Source of the DNA: Nostoc sp. CHAB 5834
GTDB lineage: Bacteria > Cyanobacteriota > Cyanobacteriia > Cyanobacteriales > Nostocaceae
Length of the DNA stretch: 64,000 nt
Direction of reading: 5' to 3'
Assembly (NCBI GenBank): GCA_020829485.1
Contig: JAIVFU010000003.1
Location: 1 to 64,000, forward strand
Part shown: positions 43,890 through 52,483 of the stretch, piece by piece
How positions within the stretch are numbered: the first letter of the stretch is position 1
Layout: each line of letters starts with the position of its first letter
The notes under the pieces: model-generated
What the model saw: only the letters and a program-made list of their open reading frames with translations
Told to the model about the DNA's origin: nothing
Database searches by the model: none
Made by a program: the position numbers and the translations under genes

Positions 43890-43918
43890 AAGTCACCTAT
43901 AACTAGGTGGCTTTTTTC
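43890..43918 (+). terminator. Intrinsic terminator after the stress protein
   Basis: AGTCACCTA-TAAC-TAGGTGGCT followed by TTTTTT: an eight to nine base-pair stem with U-tract. It partly separates the stress protein from the transporter gene, so the latter may depend on read-through or its own promoter. Confidence 0.8.
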
Positions 43919-43954
43919 GCTAATATGCAACCATTAAACTTCGAGAGGTAAGGT

Positions 43955-45292
43955 GTGGAAAACTGGCAAGCAATCCTTAGTGTGATTACATTTATAAGCG
44001 TCATTATTTTAGTAATGACAGAATGGGTACATCTTACTATTGCGGCATTATTGGGAGCATTGTTACTGGTTTTTACTAACGTCATGACTTTAGAAGAAGC
44101 TGTTGATTACATCGGCGAAAGTCATGGAACACTCGGCTTGTTCTTTGGAGTTATGGTGTTAGTGCGGGCTTTTGAACCTACCAAGATATTTGATTATTTA
44201 GCTACTCAAATAGTACTTATAGCTAAAGGGCAAGGTAAGCGTCTATTACTCGGTATTGTGGCTATTGTGACACCCATCTGTGCAGTCTTACCAAATGCCA
44301 CAACAGTAATGCTATTAGCACCTTTAATTCCGCCAATGGCGCAGGAAGTTGGGATAAATTTCGTACCGTTGTTGATTTTAATGGTGTTTGTTGCTAATAG
44401 TGCTGGACTCCTGACTTTAGTTGGAGATCCAGCGACATTTATTGTTGGCAATGCTGTGAATATCAGCTTTACAGATTATTTGTTTAAACTAAGTTTAGGA
44501 GGAGTAATTGCCATTGTCGTAGTGATTGCAACATTACCATTTTTATTCCGTAAAATCTGGAATACACAGCTAGATAATCTTGAAGAATTGCCACATCCAC
44601 AAATCAATCATCCACGAGCTTTAAGCGTTGGTGCAGTTATCGTATTTTTCGTCCTGCTATTTTTTGTTATCGGAGAATCTCTACCAGTTCCCATCTCGCC
44701 TGCTGCCGCAGCTTTGTTAGGAGCAGCTTTAGCTTTACTTTTATCTCACCATAGCAAAATCGATTCAGTTAACAACATTTTTCGGGATGTAGACTGGAGT
44801 ACATTAATATTTTTTATGAGTATTTTTGTGCTAATTGGAGGGCTAGAAAAAACAGGCGTAATTAATGGTTTATCAGGAGTATTGGCAGCAATTTTAGGGA
44901 AAAATATTCTCTTGGGTTCCCTAGTTTTATTATTTTCTGTGGGGATATTATCTAGCGTAGTGCCTAATATTCCTTTAGTGGTGGGAATGGTGCCTTTACT
45001 CAAACAATACATTGTTACTGTCGGATTAGCACCCGCAGAAGTTTTAGCAAAAGACTTTCAAGGACAGTTTCCGCCAGAAGTATTACCACTATTTTATGCA
45101 ATGATGTTTGGTGCAACTTTGGGTGGTAATGGCACACTAGTAGGAGCATCATCTAACATTGTAGCTGCCGGTATTTCTGAGCAGCATGGACGGCGTATTT
45201 CGTTTAAAACTTTTCTCCATTACGGTATTCCAGTAATGGTATTGCAACTACTAGCTTCGGCTTTGTACGTGTTAGTTCGCTTTTTACTTTAA
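43955..45292 (+). CDS. ArsB/NhaD-family ion transporter (Na+/H+ antiporter-like)
   Basis: A 445-residue inner-membrane protein with about 11-12 spans. It belongs to the ion-transporter superfamily: ILVMTEWVHLTIAALLGALL, the FFGVMVLVRAFEPTKIFDYLA segment, and two signature loops VLPNATTVMLLAPLIPPMA and SVVPNIPLVVGMVPLLK with the helix-break NAT/PNIP motifs, plus GATLGGNGTLVGASSNIVAAG. This layout fits the NhaD/ArsB/P-protein group, which moves Na+, arsenite or other ions. Start GTG 43955 with AGGTAAGGT upstream. It follows the frameshifted stress protein in the same direction; with the second riboswitch upstream it fits control by c-di-AMP of ion balance. Confidence 0.9.
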   Translation: MENWQAILSVITFISVIILVMTEWVHLTIAALLGALLLVFTNVMTLEEAVDYIGESHGTLGLFFGVMVLVRAFEPTKIFDYLATQIVLIAKGQGKRLLLGIVAIVTPICAVLPNATTVMLLAPLIPPMAQEVGINFVPLLILMVFVANSAGLLTLVGDPATFIVGNAVNISFTDYLFKLSLGGVIAIVVVIATLPFLFRKIWNTQLDNLEELPHPQINHPRALSVGAVIVFFVLLFFVIGESLPVPISPAAAALLGAALALLLSHHSKIDSVNNIFRDVDWSTLIFFMSIFVLIGGLEKTGVINGLSGVLAAILGKNILLGSLVLLFSVGILSSVVPNIPLVVGMVPLLKQYIVTVGLAPAEVLAKDFQGQFPPEVLPLFYAMMFGATLGGNGTLVGASSNIVAAGISEQHGRRISFKTFLHYGIPVMVLQLLASALYVLVRFLL

Positions 45293-45331
45293 ATAAACCT
45301 AATTAAATATAAAATGCTCAGGAGATAAATT

Positions 45332-45360
45332 CCCGACTTTTGGTGAGAAGTCGGGTTTCT
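45332..45360 (+). terminator. Intrinsic terminator after the transporter
   Basis: CCCGACTT-TTGGTGAG-AAGTCGGG followed by TTTCT. It closes the transporter transcript and sits between convergent genes. Confidence 0.75.
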
Positions 45361-45409
45361 GGGTATTATCTTGATTTATACCCAATTATTTATCAATCCT
45401 GAGCTATTC

Positions 45410-45619
45410 CTAATATCCAATTAGGTGTAAAACATCGCGTAAGACGCTATAACCAGCTAAATCCCAAAGTAAATATGCAAGGAATCCAATTGCTGCCAAG
45501 CGACCATTCCAAATTTCGGCTTGAGGTGTCCAGCCAAACAGAAATTCATTGCGATCGCGCCCATTGTATTCTGTAACAGGTGGTAAATCTATAGATGGAC
45601 GAGTTCCTTGAGTTGCCAT
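45410..45619 (-). CDS. High-light-inducible protein (one-helix chlorophyll-binding), copy 1
   Basis: A 69-residue thylakoid protein with one membrane helix. The chlorophyll-binding motif is EIWNGRLAAIGFLAYLLWDLAG (ExxNxR type, about 37-58) with the preceding FLFGWTPQ. Hlips bind chlorophyll and carotenoids and protect during excess light. The start ATG 45619 has CGGAGA in front, shared exactly with copy 2. It is the last gene of a tandem hlip set transcribed leftwards from a promoter near 46222-46297. Confidence 0.92.
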   Translation of the reverse strand: MATQGTRPSIDLPPVTEYNGRDRNEFLFGWTPQAEIWNGRLAAIGFLAYLLWDLAGYSVLRDVLHLIGY

Positions 45620-45661
45620 TTTTTTTCTCCGATATCTAGTAATGTTTCCGGTGTTTAATCT

Positions 45662-45874
45662 CTAGTAGCCAACAATGCGTAAAACATCGCGTAAGACACT
45701 ATAACCAGCTAAATCCCAAAGTAAATATGCAAGGAATCCAATTGCTGCCAAGCGACCATTCCAAATTTCGGCTTGAGGTGTCCAGCCAAATAGAAATTCA
45801 TTGCGATCTATGCCGTTGTATTCTGCTGCAACAGGTGGTAAATCAGTAGAAGGACGAGTCTCTTGAGTTGCCAT
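45662..45874 (-). CDS. High-light-inducible protein, copy 2
   Basis: A 70-residue hlip nearly identical to copy 1 (EIWNGRLAAIGFLAYLLWDL is the same). I take ATG 45874 because CGGAGAAAAAA lies just upstream; the frame opens five codons earlier, inside that ribosome site. Both copies share their leader and most codons, so the duplication is recent or kept alike by gene conversion. It is 42 bases upstream of copy 1. Confidence 0.92.
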   Translation of the reverse strand: MATQETRPSTDLPPVAAEYNGIDRNEFLFGWTPQAEIWNGRLAAIGFLAYLLWDLAGYSVLRDVLRIVGY

Positions 45875-45912
45875 TTTTTTCTCCGACATCTAGTAATGTT
45901 TCAAGTGATGTT

Positions 45913-46116
45913 TTAGTAGCTAACTAAGCGCAAAACGTCACGAACAACGCTATAGCCTGCTAAATACCAAAATAAATAGGCAAGAAAGCCAATTATTGCA
46001 AAATAACCGTCCCGAATTTCGGCTTGAGGAGTCTAGATAAACAGAATTTCATTGCGATATTTGCCATTCAATTCTGTTGTAAATAGTGGCAAATCTTTGG
46101 AATAACGAGTTGCCAT
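45913..46116 (-). pseudogene. High-light-inducible protein, dead third copy
   Basis: From ATG 46116 the frame matches hlip along all 67 residues: NEILFI, then a stop (TAG where the live copies have TGG, Trp), then TPQAEIRDGYFAIIGFLAYLFWYLAGYSVVRDVLRLVSY. The chlorophyll-binding residues are also lost: EIWNGRLA has become EIRDGYFA, so Asn and Arg are gone. The decay is by substitutions only. It is the first position of the array, next to the promoter, with the two live copies downstream. Confidence 0.9.
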
Positions 46117-46221
46117 TTATTTTTTTATCCTCAACGGTTCATTTGTTAACTTTAATGTAGCTGTTTATAACTAGAATTATTTCTGTCTGTAGGTACAAAC
46201 CGCAGGCACTTCTTCTGGATG

Positions 46222-46249
46222 ATTATCAGAAACGTATTTTTTTTGACAA
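46222..46249 (-). promoter_or_regulatory. Sigma70-type promoter of the hlip array
   Basis: On the minus strand TTGTCA (-35) and GATAAT (-10) are 16 bases apart. The -10 box is 106 bases upstream of the ATG of the dead copy. Confidence 0.6.
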
Positions 46250-46279
46250 ATCTACCTTGAGAGGGTGACTAAAAACGAA

Positions 46280-46297
46280 TATGTAAATAAATGTAAA
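46280..46297 (-). promoter_or_regulatory. HLR1 element (RpaB binding site)
   Basis: The minus strand reads TTTACATT-TA-TTTACATA, an exact match to two direct (G/T)TTACA(A/T)(A/T) repeats with a two-base gap. HLR1 is bound by the response regulator RpaB, which controls hlip and other high-light genes in cyanobacteria. It lies 30 bases upstream of the -35 box, a position suited to activation. Confidence 0.7.
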
Positions 46298-46609
46298 GAA
46301 GTTACAAAAAACCTATAACTTAAACAGAATCAATCGCTACAAATAAGCAATTAAAAAGTAAAAATTAGCTATACAAAGTTAAGGTTAGGTGGTAATTTGC
46401 TTAAAATTCTCGCCAAAGGATAATAAAAGTTATATCTTTCGCTGGATACACTTTTCAATCTTTAGAGAGATGCTTTAAATAGCCAAATTCCAGGATTCTG
46501 AGCTAATGAGTTAGGTATTGCCATAGGTACAAACATACATAAATACTAAGAGTTGCTTCTCAAGAAAATCTTAATTCCCCAAATTTAAACCTTAGAAGAA
46601 GGAAATACA

Positions 46610-49600
46610 ATGTTCCAAAGTACGGAAATTATGCTGGGACTGGACAAACCACTATTGTGGGTGGCACAGATTCCAGATACCTCAAACGTCACGCCAGCAC
46701 AGGCATCGGCTCTCATTTCCGGGCCGCGCTTTTTTGTGGCTTTAATCTCCGGCGTGATTTTAGCCTTTGCTTTCCAATTAGTTCTAACTAATCTTTCCCT
46801 TGCAGCCGGTATTTCCTACCTGGGGCACTCATCTGACTCAGATTCAGATAGTGGGGAAGCGGAAAGTTTGGGCGGTAACATTCGCAAAATTGGCACGGCA
46901 GTGGGGCTTTGGACATTAGTCACTGTGACGATCGCCTTATTTATCGCTTGTTTTCTGGCAGTGAAATTGAGCCAGGAAATCTTTAGCCCAGGATTGGGAG
47001 CGATTCTCGGCTTGGTGATTTGGGGTGCTTACTTTTTACTCCTCGTTTGGGTAAGTTCCACCACCGTAGGTTCCTTAATTGGTTCAGTGGTCAATACGGC
47101 AACTTCCGGTTTTCAGGCGATTATGGGCACAGCCACCGCCGCACTGGGCGCAAAGGCTGTCAATAACCAAGTTGTAGCGACAGCTGAAGCCGCCGCCGCC
47201 GCCGTCCGTCGGGAACTAGGAAGCGCCATCGACCCTACAAGTATCCGGGAGAATATAGAAGATTACTTAGACAAGCTGCGTCCTCCAGAGCTAGATTTGT
47301 CAAAGATTCGGGGTGACTTTGAAAATTTACTCAACGATCCGCAATTAAAAGCGATCGCGGGGACTCCAGATATTCGCAACATCGACCGCCAGAAGTTTAT
47401 CGAGTTAGTCAGCAGCCGCACCGACCTTTCCAAAAAAGATGTTAGCCGGATTGCTGATACGTTGTATAAAGTTTGGCAGCAAGTCGTGAGTCAGCAATCA
47501 CCCACCCAAGACCGCCTGGGTGAGTTAATGGATTATCTGAAATCACTTCCAGCAGGGCAAAACAAAACAGATGAACTCAACGCCAAACTGGATCGGTTAT
47601 TAGCAGAACAGGGTGGTTCCAAAGAAGCTGACCAAAACCAAAAGCCAGCCCCTGGCCCAATGCAAAGTACAATCCAGCAAGCACTATCCGCCTTAACCGC
47701 CACTGTGTTGGGACGGTCAGATTTGCCTGATTTGGATGTGGAAAAAATCTTGCGTAGTCTCACCACGGCCAAAGAGAAAGTAACTCAACAAGCAGATAAG
47801 CTAGGGTTGCCAACACCATCACAACCCTATAGCCCAATTCGAGCTGATGTCGAAAATTACCTGCACAACACTTATGCTTGGCAACTGAGCCAGGAAAAAA
47901 TCGCCCAGGAATTTCGTGATGTCCTCTATGATCCAGCAGCTGACTCTGGAATAGTCCGCAGGGAACTAGAACGACTATCCCGCAACGATTTCGTCAATAT
48001 ACTGCAACAACGGGGACTGCTTACCCAAGCCCAAATTCAGCGCATTGTAGATCAGTTAGAAGCTGTCCGCAAAGACGTACTAGTGATAGTCACAGGTATT
48101 GAAGAAAGAGAGATAGTCCAAGACTTGCAACGGGCAGTGGAAAGTTATCTGCTGGTTACTCCGAAAGCAGAGTTGACAGCCGAAGGCATTGAGCAGAATT
48201 TCAAACCACTGGTGCAAGACCCAGATGTAGATTATGAAACTCTGACGTTACGACTAGCCCACCTTGATCGTCAGGAAATGCGGCGGATATTGCTGCTACG
48301 TAATGATGTCCAGCTATATGAAGTAGACAGCATTCTCGACGAGTTGGAAAAACAACGCGATCGCGTCTTGGTAGAATCCAAAGGATTGGCAGAACAGGCG
48401 CAATATCAAGCAGAAACCCTGTGGCTGAATGTAGAATCATATCTGCGTAATACAGGGAAATCAGAACTGAATCCTGATGCCATCCGCGCCGACTTCAAAA
48501 AGTTGCTGGAAGATCCCCAAGGTGGAATTAGCTCAATTCGGGCGCGGTTGTCTCGCTTTGACCGCGATACCTTGGTGCAATTGTTGAATCAACGGCAAGA
48601 TTTGAGTGAAGATCAAGTTAATCAAATCATCAATTCTGCTGAGGAGTCGTGGCATAACATTCGCCACACACCCCAAGCTGTAATGGATAAAGCCAAAGAG
48701 CAATACGACTCTGTTACTACGACGATCGCAGATTATCTGCGGAATACTGGTAAACAAGAATTGAACCCAGAAGGTATCGGGCGAGATTTGACCAGATTGT
48801 TTGAAAATCCCCAAGAGGGAGCCGTAGCACTGCGCCGTCGGTTGTCGCAGGTAGACAGGGATACACTGGTGAAGTTACTCAGTCAACGTAAAGACTTGAG
48901 TGAAGAACAAGTTAATGAAATCATTGATTCCACCCAAACTTCGATTCGCAACTTTGTGCGTGCGCCTCGTCGTTTAGCTACCCGCACACAGCAAAGAGCG
49001 GAAACATTTAAAGCTTATCTGGAAGAGTATCTGCGCCAAACTGGTAAAGAAGAACTTAATCCTGAAGGTATTAAACGCGACTTACAACTACTGTTGCACG
49101 ATCCGCGAGTTGGGGTAGAAACTTTTAGCGATCGCCTTTCTCATTTTGACCGTTCTACCATCATTGCCCTCCTGAAAATTCGGGAAGATATGTCCGATGA
49201 AGAAGCGGCGCGGATTGCCGATAACATTGTATCGGTAAGGGATCAATTTGTAGAACAAGTGCGGAATATCCAACGAGGCATTCAAGATGCGATTGACGGG
49301 GTTTTTGCCCGGATTCGTAACTATCTCAACTCCTTGGATCGCCCGGAACTTAACTATGATAGTATTAAGGGCGATGTCCGCACATTTTTTGACGATCCCC
49401 AGGCAGGGTTTGATGCCCTGCGCGATCGCCTATCTTCTTTTGACCGTGATACCCTAGTAGCAATAATGAGTTCTCGTGAGGACATCTCTGAGGAAGATGC
49501 CAACCGGATCATTGACCAAATTGAACGGGCCCGCAATACAGTATTGCAACGTGCAGAACGCATACAGCATGAAGCCCAACGCCGCCTAGAACAAGTGAAG

Positions 49601-49732
49601 CATCAAGCACAGCGTCAAGCGGAAGAAACCCGCAAAGCCGCAGCAACAGCAGCTTGGTGGCTGTTTGCCACAGCAACCGTATCTGCGGTTTTCTCTGCAT
49701 TAGGAGGAGTAATCGCTGTAGTTACGCAGTAG
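46610..49732 (+). CDS. Large membrane protein with seven repeats of about 80-100 residues
   Basis: A 1040-residue protein with no family I can name. It opens with three membrane spans (about 40-62, 92-116, 127-150) and ends with one (about 1012-1037). Between them are seven copies of a helical unit that begin near residues 210, 412, 498, 606, 705, 803 and 903. Each runs YL...ELNPEGI..D...LL.DP..G...LR.RLS.FDRDTL..LL..R.DLSEEQVN.II. The unit after 49020 is typical. The first two are more diverged, with a Pro/Gln-rich spacer (about 300-400) after the first. The layout suggests a large soluble rod or scaffold held at the membrane at both ends. AAGGA precedes the ATG by seven bases. Not part of an operon. 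Confidence 0.8.
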   Translation: MFQSTEIMLGLDKPLLWVAQIPDTSNVTPAQASALISGPRFFVALISGVILAFAFQLVLTNLSLAAGISYLGHSSDSDSDSGEAESLGGNIRKIGTAVGLWTLVTVTIALFIACFLAVKLSQEIFSPGLGAILGLVIWGAYFLLLVWVSSTTVGSLIGSVVNTATSGFQAIMGTATAALGAKAVNNQVVATAEAAAAAVRRELGSAIDPTSIRENIEDYLDKLRPPELDLSKIRGDFENLLNDPQLKAIAGTPDIRNIDRQKFIELVSSRTDLSKKDVSRIADTLYKVWQQVVSQQSPTQDRLGELMDYLKSLPAGQNKTDELNAKLDRLLAEQGGSKEADQNQKPAPGPMQSTIQQALSALTATVLGRSDLPDLDVEKILRSLTTAKEKVTQQADKLGLPTPSQPYSPIRADVENYLHNTYAWQLSQEKIAQEFRDVLYDPAADSGIVRRELERLSRNDFVNILQQRGLLTQAQIQRIVDQLEAVRKDVLVIVTGIEEREIVQDLQRAVESYLLVTPKAELTAEGIEQNFKPLVQDPDVDYETLTLRLAHLDRQEMRRILLLRNDVQLYEVDSILDELEKQRDRVLVESKGLAEQAQYQAETLWLNVESYLRNTGKSELNPDAIRADFKKLLEDPQGGISSIRARLSRFDRDTLVQLLNQRQDLSEDQVNQIINSAEESWHNIRHTPQAVMDKAKEQYDSVTTTIADYLRNTGKQELNPEGIGRDLTRLFENPQEGAVALRRRLSQVDRDTLVKLLSQRKDLSEEQVNEIIDSTQTSIRNFVRAPRRLATRTQQRAETFKAYLEEYLRQTGKEELNPEGIKRDLQLLLHDPRVGVETFSDRLSHFDRSTIIALLKIREDMSDEEAARIADNIVSVRDQFVEQVRNIQRGIQDAIDGVFARIRNYLNSLDRPELNYDSIKGDVRTFFDDPQAGFDALRDRLSSFDRDTLVAIMSSREDISEEDANRIIDQIERARNTVLQRAERIQHEAQRRLEQVKHQAQRQAEETRKAAATAAWWLFATATVSAVFSALGGVIAVVTQ

Positions 49733-49760
49733 TTTAACAAGTTTTCTCCGCTAACTTTAA

Positions 49761-49784
49761 GCCTCCCGCGATGGGAGGCTTTTC
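49761..49784. terminator. Terminator between convergent genes
   Basis: GCCTCCC-GCGAT-GGGAGGC followed by TTTTCT, with AACTTTAA on the 5' side. It lies between the large repeat protein and the dienelactone hydrolase and may serve both. Confidence 0.8.
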
Positions 49785-49799
49785 TATGTTCGGCAGACT

Positions 49800-50630
49800 T
49801 TACACGCCATTCTCCTTAAACCATGCCAAAAGACGTTTCCAACCGTCCTTAGCATCTTTCTCGCGGTAGGAGGGGCGATAATCAGCAAAAAATGCGTGGG
49901 GTGCATCGGGGTAGACGATGATTTCAGATTTGCTGCTGCTTTCCTTTAAGCGATCGCGCATCTGCTCTACTGTATCAAGAGTAATACCTGTATCCTTTCC
50001 ACCGTAGAGTCCGAGAACGGGGACTGTCAGTTTTGATGCAATATCGACGGGATACTGGGGCTGAAGTTCGCTAGCATCGCCCACGAGTCGGCCGTACCAA
50101 GCTACACCAGCCTTCACCTTGGGATTATATGCGGCATATAACCAGGTAATGCGGCCACCCCAGCAGAAGCCTGTAATCCCCAATTTATCGGCATTACCTT
50201 TAGCTGATTTCACAGCCCAGTTTACCGTCGCATCAAGATCGGATAACACTTGAGCATCTGGCACTTTGGCGACAATTGGGCGAATTTCGTCTATGTTGCT
50301 TAACTTAGTGACATCGCCTTGACGGATAAATAATTCGGGTGCGATCGCTAAATACCCCAACTTGGCAAAGCGACGGGTGATATCCTGAATATGCTCGTGT
50401 ACACCAAATATTTCCTGAATTACCAGGACAATAGGGAAATTATCACCAGTAGCTGGTGCTGCTCTATAGGCAGGAATTTCGCCATCTTTGACGGGAATTT
50501 TCACTGCACCAGCCACCAATCCCTTGGCATCGGTGGTGATGACTTCGGCAGAAATGGGTTGAACTGCGAGGGCAAAACCCGTAGCCACGGTGGCTGTTGC
50601 GATAAATTTGCGGCGTGTTATTTCTTTCAT
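49800..50630 (-). CDS. Dienelactone hydrolase family protein, exported
   Basis: A 276-residue alpha/beta hydrolase. The N-terminus [20 protein letters not shown] has a twin-Arg motif and hydrophobic core, so it is probably sent out by Tat. The fold includes [23 protein letters not shown] (about 67-89), the Cys nucleophile motif GFCWGGR (about 154-160), and [14 protein letters not shown] with the His. All three catalytic positions (Cys, Asp, His) are visible. The substrate is unknown; family members open lactones. Confidence 0.9.
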   Translation of the reverse strand: MKEITRRKFIATATVATGFALAVQPISAEVITTDAKGLVAGAVKIPVKDGEIPAYRAAPATGDNFPIVLVIQEIFGVHEHIQDITRRFAKLGYLAIAPELFIRQGDVTKLSNIDEIRPIVAKVPDAQVLSDLDATVNWAVKSAKGNADKLGITGFCWGGRITWLYAAYNPKVKAGVAWYGRLVGDASELQPQYPVDIASKLTVPVLGLYGGKDTGITLDTVEQMRDRLKESSSKSEIIVYPDAPHAFFADYRPSYREKDAKDGWKRLLAWFKENGV

Positions 50631-50796
50631 TATTCCTACTTTACAATTGGTGAAAACTTTATTGTTGCTTATCCGTACAGTACTACAATGTAAATACTAC
50701 GGTTTAGCAATCAGTTTATCGTCATATTAGCTTCGTTTACTACCTCAGTTTTCGCCTGTATAGAAATAGCGATCACTATCAAAACATAAGCATTAA

Positions 50797-51081
50797 TTAA
50801 AGCTTAAGTTGCCTTGAAGAATGAAACACGGTTAAGATATTTACCTGATCATTGCTGACTAAATATACGATTCGGTAATTACCAAAGATAATCTCTCGAA
50901 TATCCTCTTGAGCGATTTCTGGTACTACACGCCCTGATAGCGGAAACTGTTGTAGACGTTCTACAGATTGAAATACCCTGTCTACAAACACTTGGGCAAA
51001 ACTTGGTGCATCCCGTGCAATAAAATTACCAATTGCTTCTAAATCAGTTAAGGCTTGACTCGTCCAGATTACTTCTGCCAT
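50797..51081 (-). CDS. ParE/RelE-type toxin
   Basis: A 94-residue toxin of the ParE/RelE superfamily. AEVIWTSQALTDLEAIGNFIARD (residues 2-24) and the core FPLSGRVVPEIAQEDIREIIFGNYRIVYLV (about 49-78) fit ParE, which targets gyrase, though RelE-type mRNA cleavage cannot be excluded. Its ATG overlaps the end of the antitoxin gene by 13 bases, the usual order for the module. Confidence 0.88.
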   Translation of the reverse strand: MAEVIWTSQALTDLEAIGNFIARDAPSFAQVFVDRVFQSVERLQQFPLSGRVVPEIAQEDIREIIFGNYRIVYLVSNDQVNILTVFHSSRQLKL

Positions 51082-51263
51082 GTCTTAATCTGCTTTTTGG
51101 CTTCTGCATGTGGCATAGTATTACTAGTCTCAACTTCCTTTAAACCTCGATCAACTTTGTACAGGAAATAAAGACGTTCCATTACTTCGTCAAAAGTAAC
51201 GTTATGGGGCATTTCCTCTACTGCCTTGAGGACTTGATATTTTACAGTAGTATCTGTTGTCAT
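51069..51263 (-). CDS. Antitoxin partner of the ParE/RelE-type toxin
   Basis: A 64-residue protein with no named family in my reading; TFDEVMERLYFLYKVDRGLKE (about 27-47) is typical of small antitoxins found next to ParE/RelE in cyanobacteria. I use ATG 51263, seven bases after AAGGA, rather than the opening five codons upstream. It lies first in the operon and its stop codon overlaps the toxin start. Confidence 0.8.
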   Translation of the reverse strand: MTTDTTVKYQVLKAVEEMPHNVTFDEVMERLYFLYKVDRGLKEVETSNTMPHAEAKKQIKTWQK

Positions 51264-51339
51264 TTGTATTTCCTTCAAGAGTTGATGGTGCTAATTTGAA
51301 TTTAACACTTAGTATCACCGCCGAACAAAGAGCAGATAT

Positions 51340-51861
51340 TTATTTTTCCCGATTTATCCAATCTTCACCACCAGCTAACTGACTGAGATAATCATCCATA
51401 ATCGCTGGTAATTGCTTTGGCGAATAAGTATATGTTAAAGCCAGTAAACTAGTAGCTGTAGTCAAAATCTGGCTTTTATCTAGCATTCCAGACAACTTAG
51501 AGCGAGTAAATTTGCCATTCATCACTTCCTCACTCGCATCAGCGATCGCATCTTCAATCACTTCATCTTCTATGAATTTTTCCCATTCATTTGAATTGAT
51601 ATAATAAGATGTTTGATTGTCTTTGAGATTGACTTCTTTGATTTCGCGGATTGAATTGCGAATAGAAGCAGCCCAAGAATTTGTTAATCGGTTTTCTACT
51701 TGATTTTTAATCAAATGAATTAATAAAATTCTTAAAAACGATTTAATTTGCCGCAGAATTGCCTTTTTACTCATGCCCTCTAATTCATCAACAATTGCCA
51801 AGGCATCTGCATAACGTCCTTCCAAAATACTCTTTTTGAGGTCTATTAGTTCCTGCGTCAT
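51340..51861 (-). CDS. DUF29 family protein, tandem copy 2
   Basis: A 173-residue soluble protein with the DUF29 pattern: LRILLIHLIKNQVENRLTNSWAASIRNSIREI (about 44-75), as in the family's helical core. The start overlaps the stop of the upstream copy (ATGA), so the two are co-translated. The first 40 residues are the same as in copy 1 (MTQELIDLKKSILEGRYADA and on), while the rest has diverged. No function is known; DUF29 genes are abundant and often duplicated in cyanobacteria. Confidence 0.82.
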   Translation of the reverse strand: MTQELIDLKKSILEGRYADALAIVDELEGMSKKAILRQIKSFLRILLIHLIKNQVENRLTNSWAASIRNSIREIKEVNLKDNQTSYYINSNEWEKFIEDEVIEDAIADASEEVMNGKFTRSKLSGMLDKSQILTTATSLLALTYTYSPKQLPAIMDDYLSQLAGGEDWINREK

Positions 51862-52388
51862 TTTTTGTATTGCCTACCTCCTTTCCAATCTTCGCCACCG
51901 ACTAGCTGAGTTAAATTTTCAGCCACAACTGCGGGTAACTCCTTAGCTGAATAGGAATAAGTTAGCGCCAAAAACTTCAACGCAGTCTGAATAATCTGGT
52001 TTTTATCCACTATTTCAGCGAGTTGAAATTGATTATATACTCCATCCATTACTTCCTCGCTACCATCAGCGATCGCATCCTCAATTACTTCCTCTTCTAT
52101 GAAATTCTCCCATTTATCTAAATTAATGTAGTAAGATTTTTTATTATCTTTGATATTTAGTTTTTTAATTTCTCTGATTGAATTCCGAATAGAATTTGCC
52201 CAGGAACCAGTTAATTGTTGTTCTACTTGGTTCTTAATCAAATGAATCAGCAGAATCCTCAAATAAGCTTGGATATTCCGCAGAATAGCTTGTTTACTCA
52301 TGCCTTCTAATTCATCAACAATTGCCAAGGCATCTGCATAACGTCCTTCCAAAATACTCTTTTTGAGGTCTATTAGTTCCTGCGTCAT
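51858..52388 (-). CDS. DUF29 family protein, tandem copy 1
   Basis: A 176-residue DUF29-type protein, with LRILLIHLIKNQVEQQLTGSWANSIRNSIREI as its core and ALTYSYSAKELPAVV near the C-terminus. I take ATG 52388, which follows GGTGAAAAA, over the start fifteen codons upstream; the same ATG context (TTTTTT on the plus strand) is kept in copy 2. Its last four bases overlap the next gene's start. It is the first gene of a two-gene unit. Confidence 0.82.
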   Translation of the reverse strand: MTQELIDLKKSILEGRYADALAIVDELEGMSKQAILRNIQAYLRILLIHLIKNQVEQQLTGSWANSIRNSIREIKKLNIKDNKKSYYINLDKWENFIEEEVIEDAIADGSEEVMDGVYNQFQLAEIVDKNQIIQTALKFLALTYSYSAKELPAVVAENLTQLVGGEDWKGGRQYKK

Positions 52389-52483
52389 TTTTTCACCGCT
52401 TACCTGCTTAAGTGCTATATAACAATCACTCATACTTTATTAATAGCAGAGTCTCTTACCTGCCATTAATAAAGCAGTATTGC

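Larger units (their letters stand above)
46117..46609. other. AT-rich divergent promoter gap
   Basis: About 490 bases. It carries the hlip promoter and HLR1 site (minus strand) and, toward 46550-46609, the promoter and ribosome site (AGAAGGAAATAC) of the 1040-residue protein (plus strand). No other gene. Confidence 0.6.
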
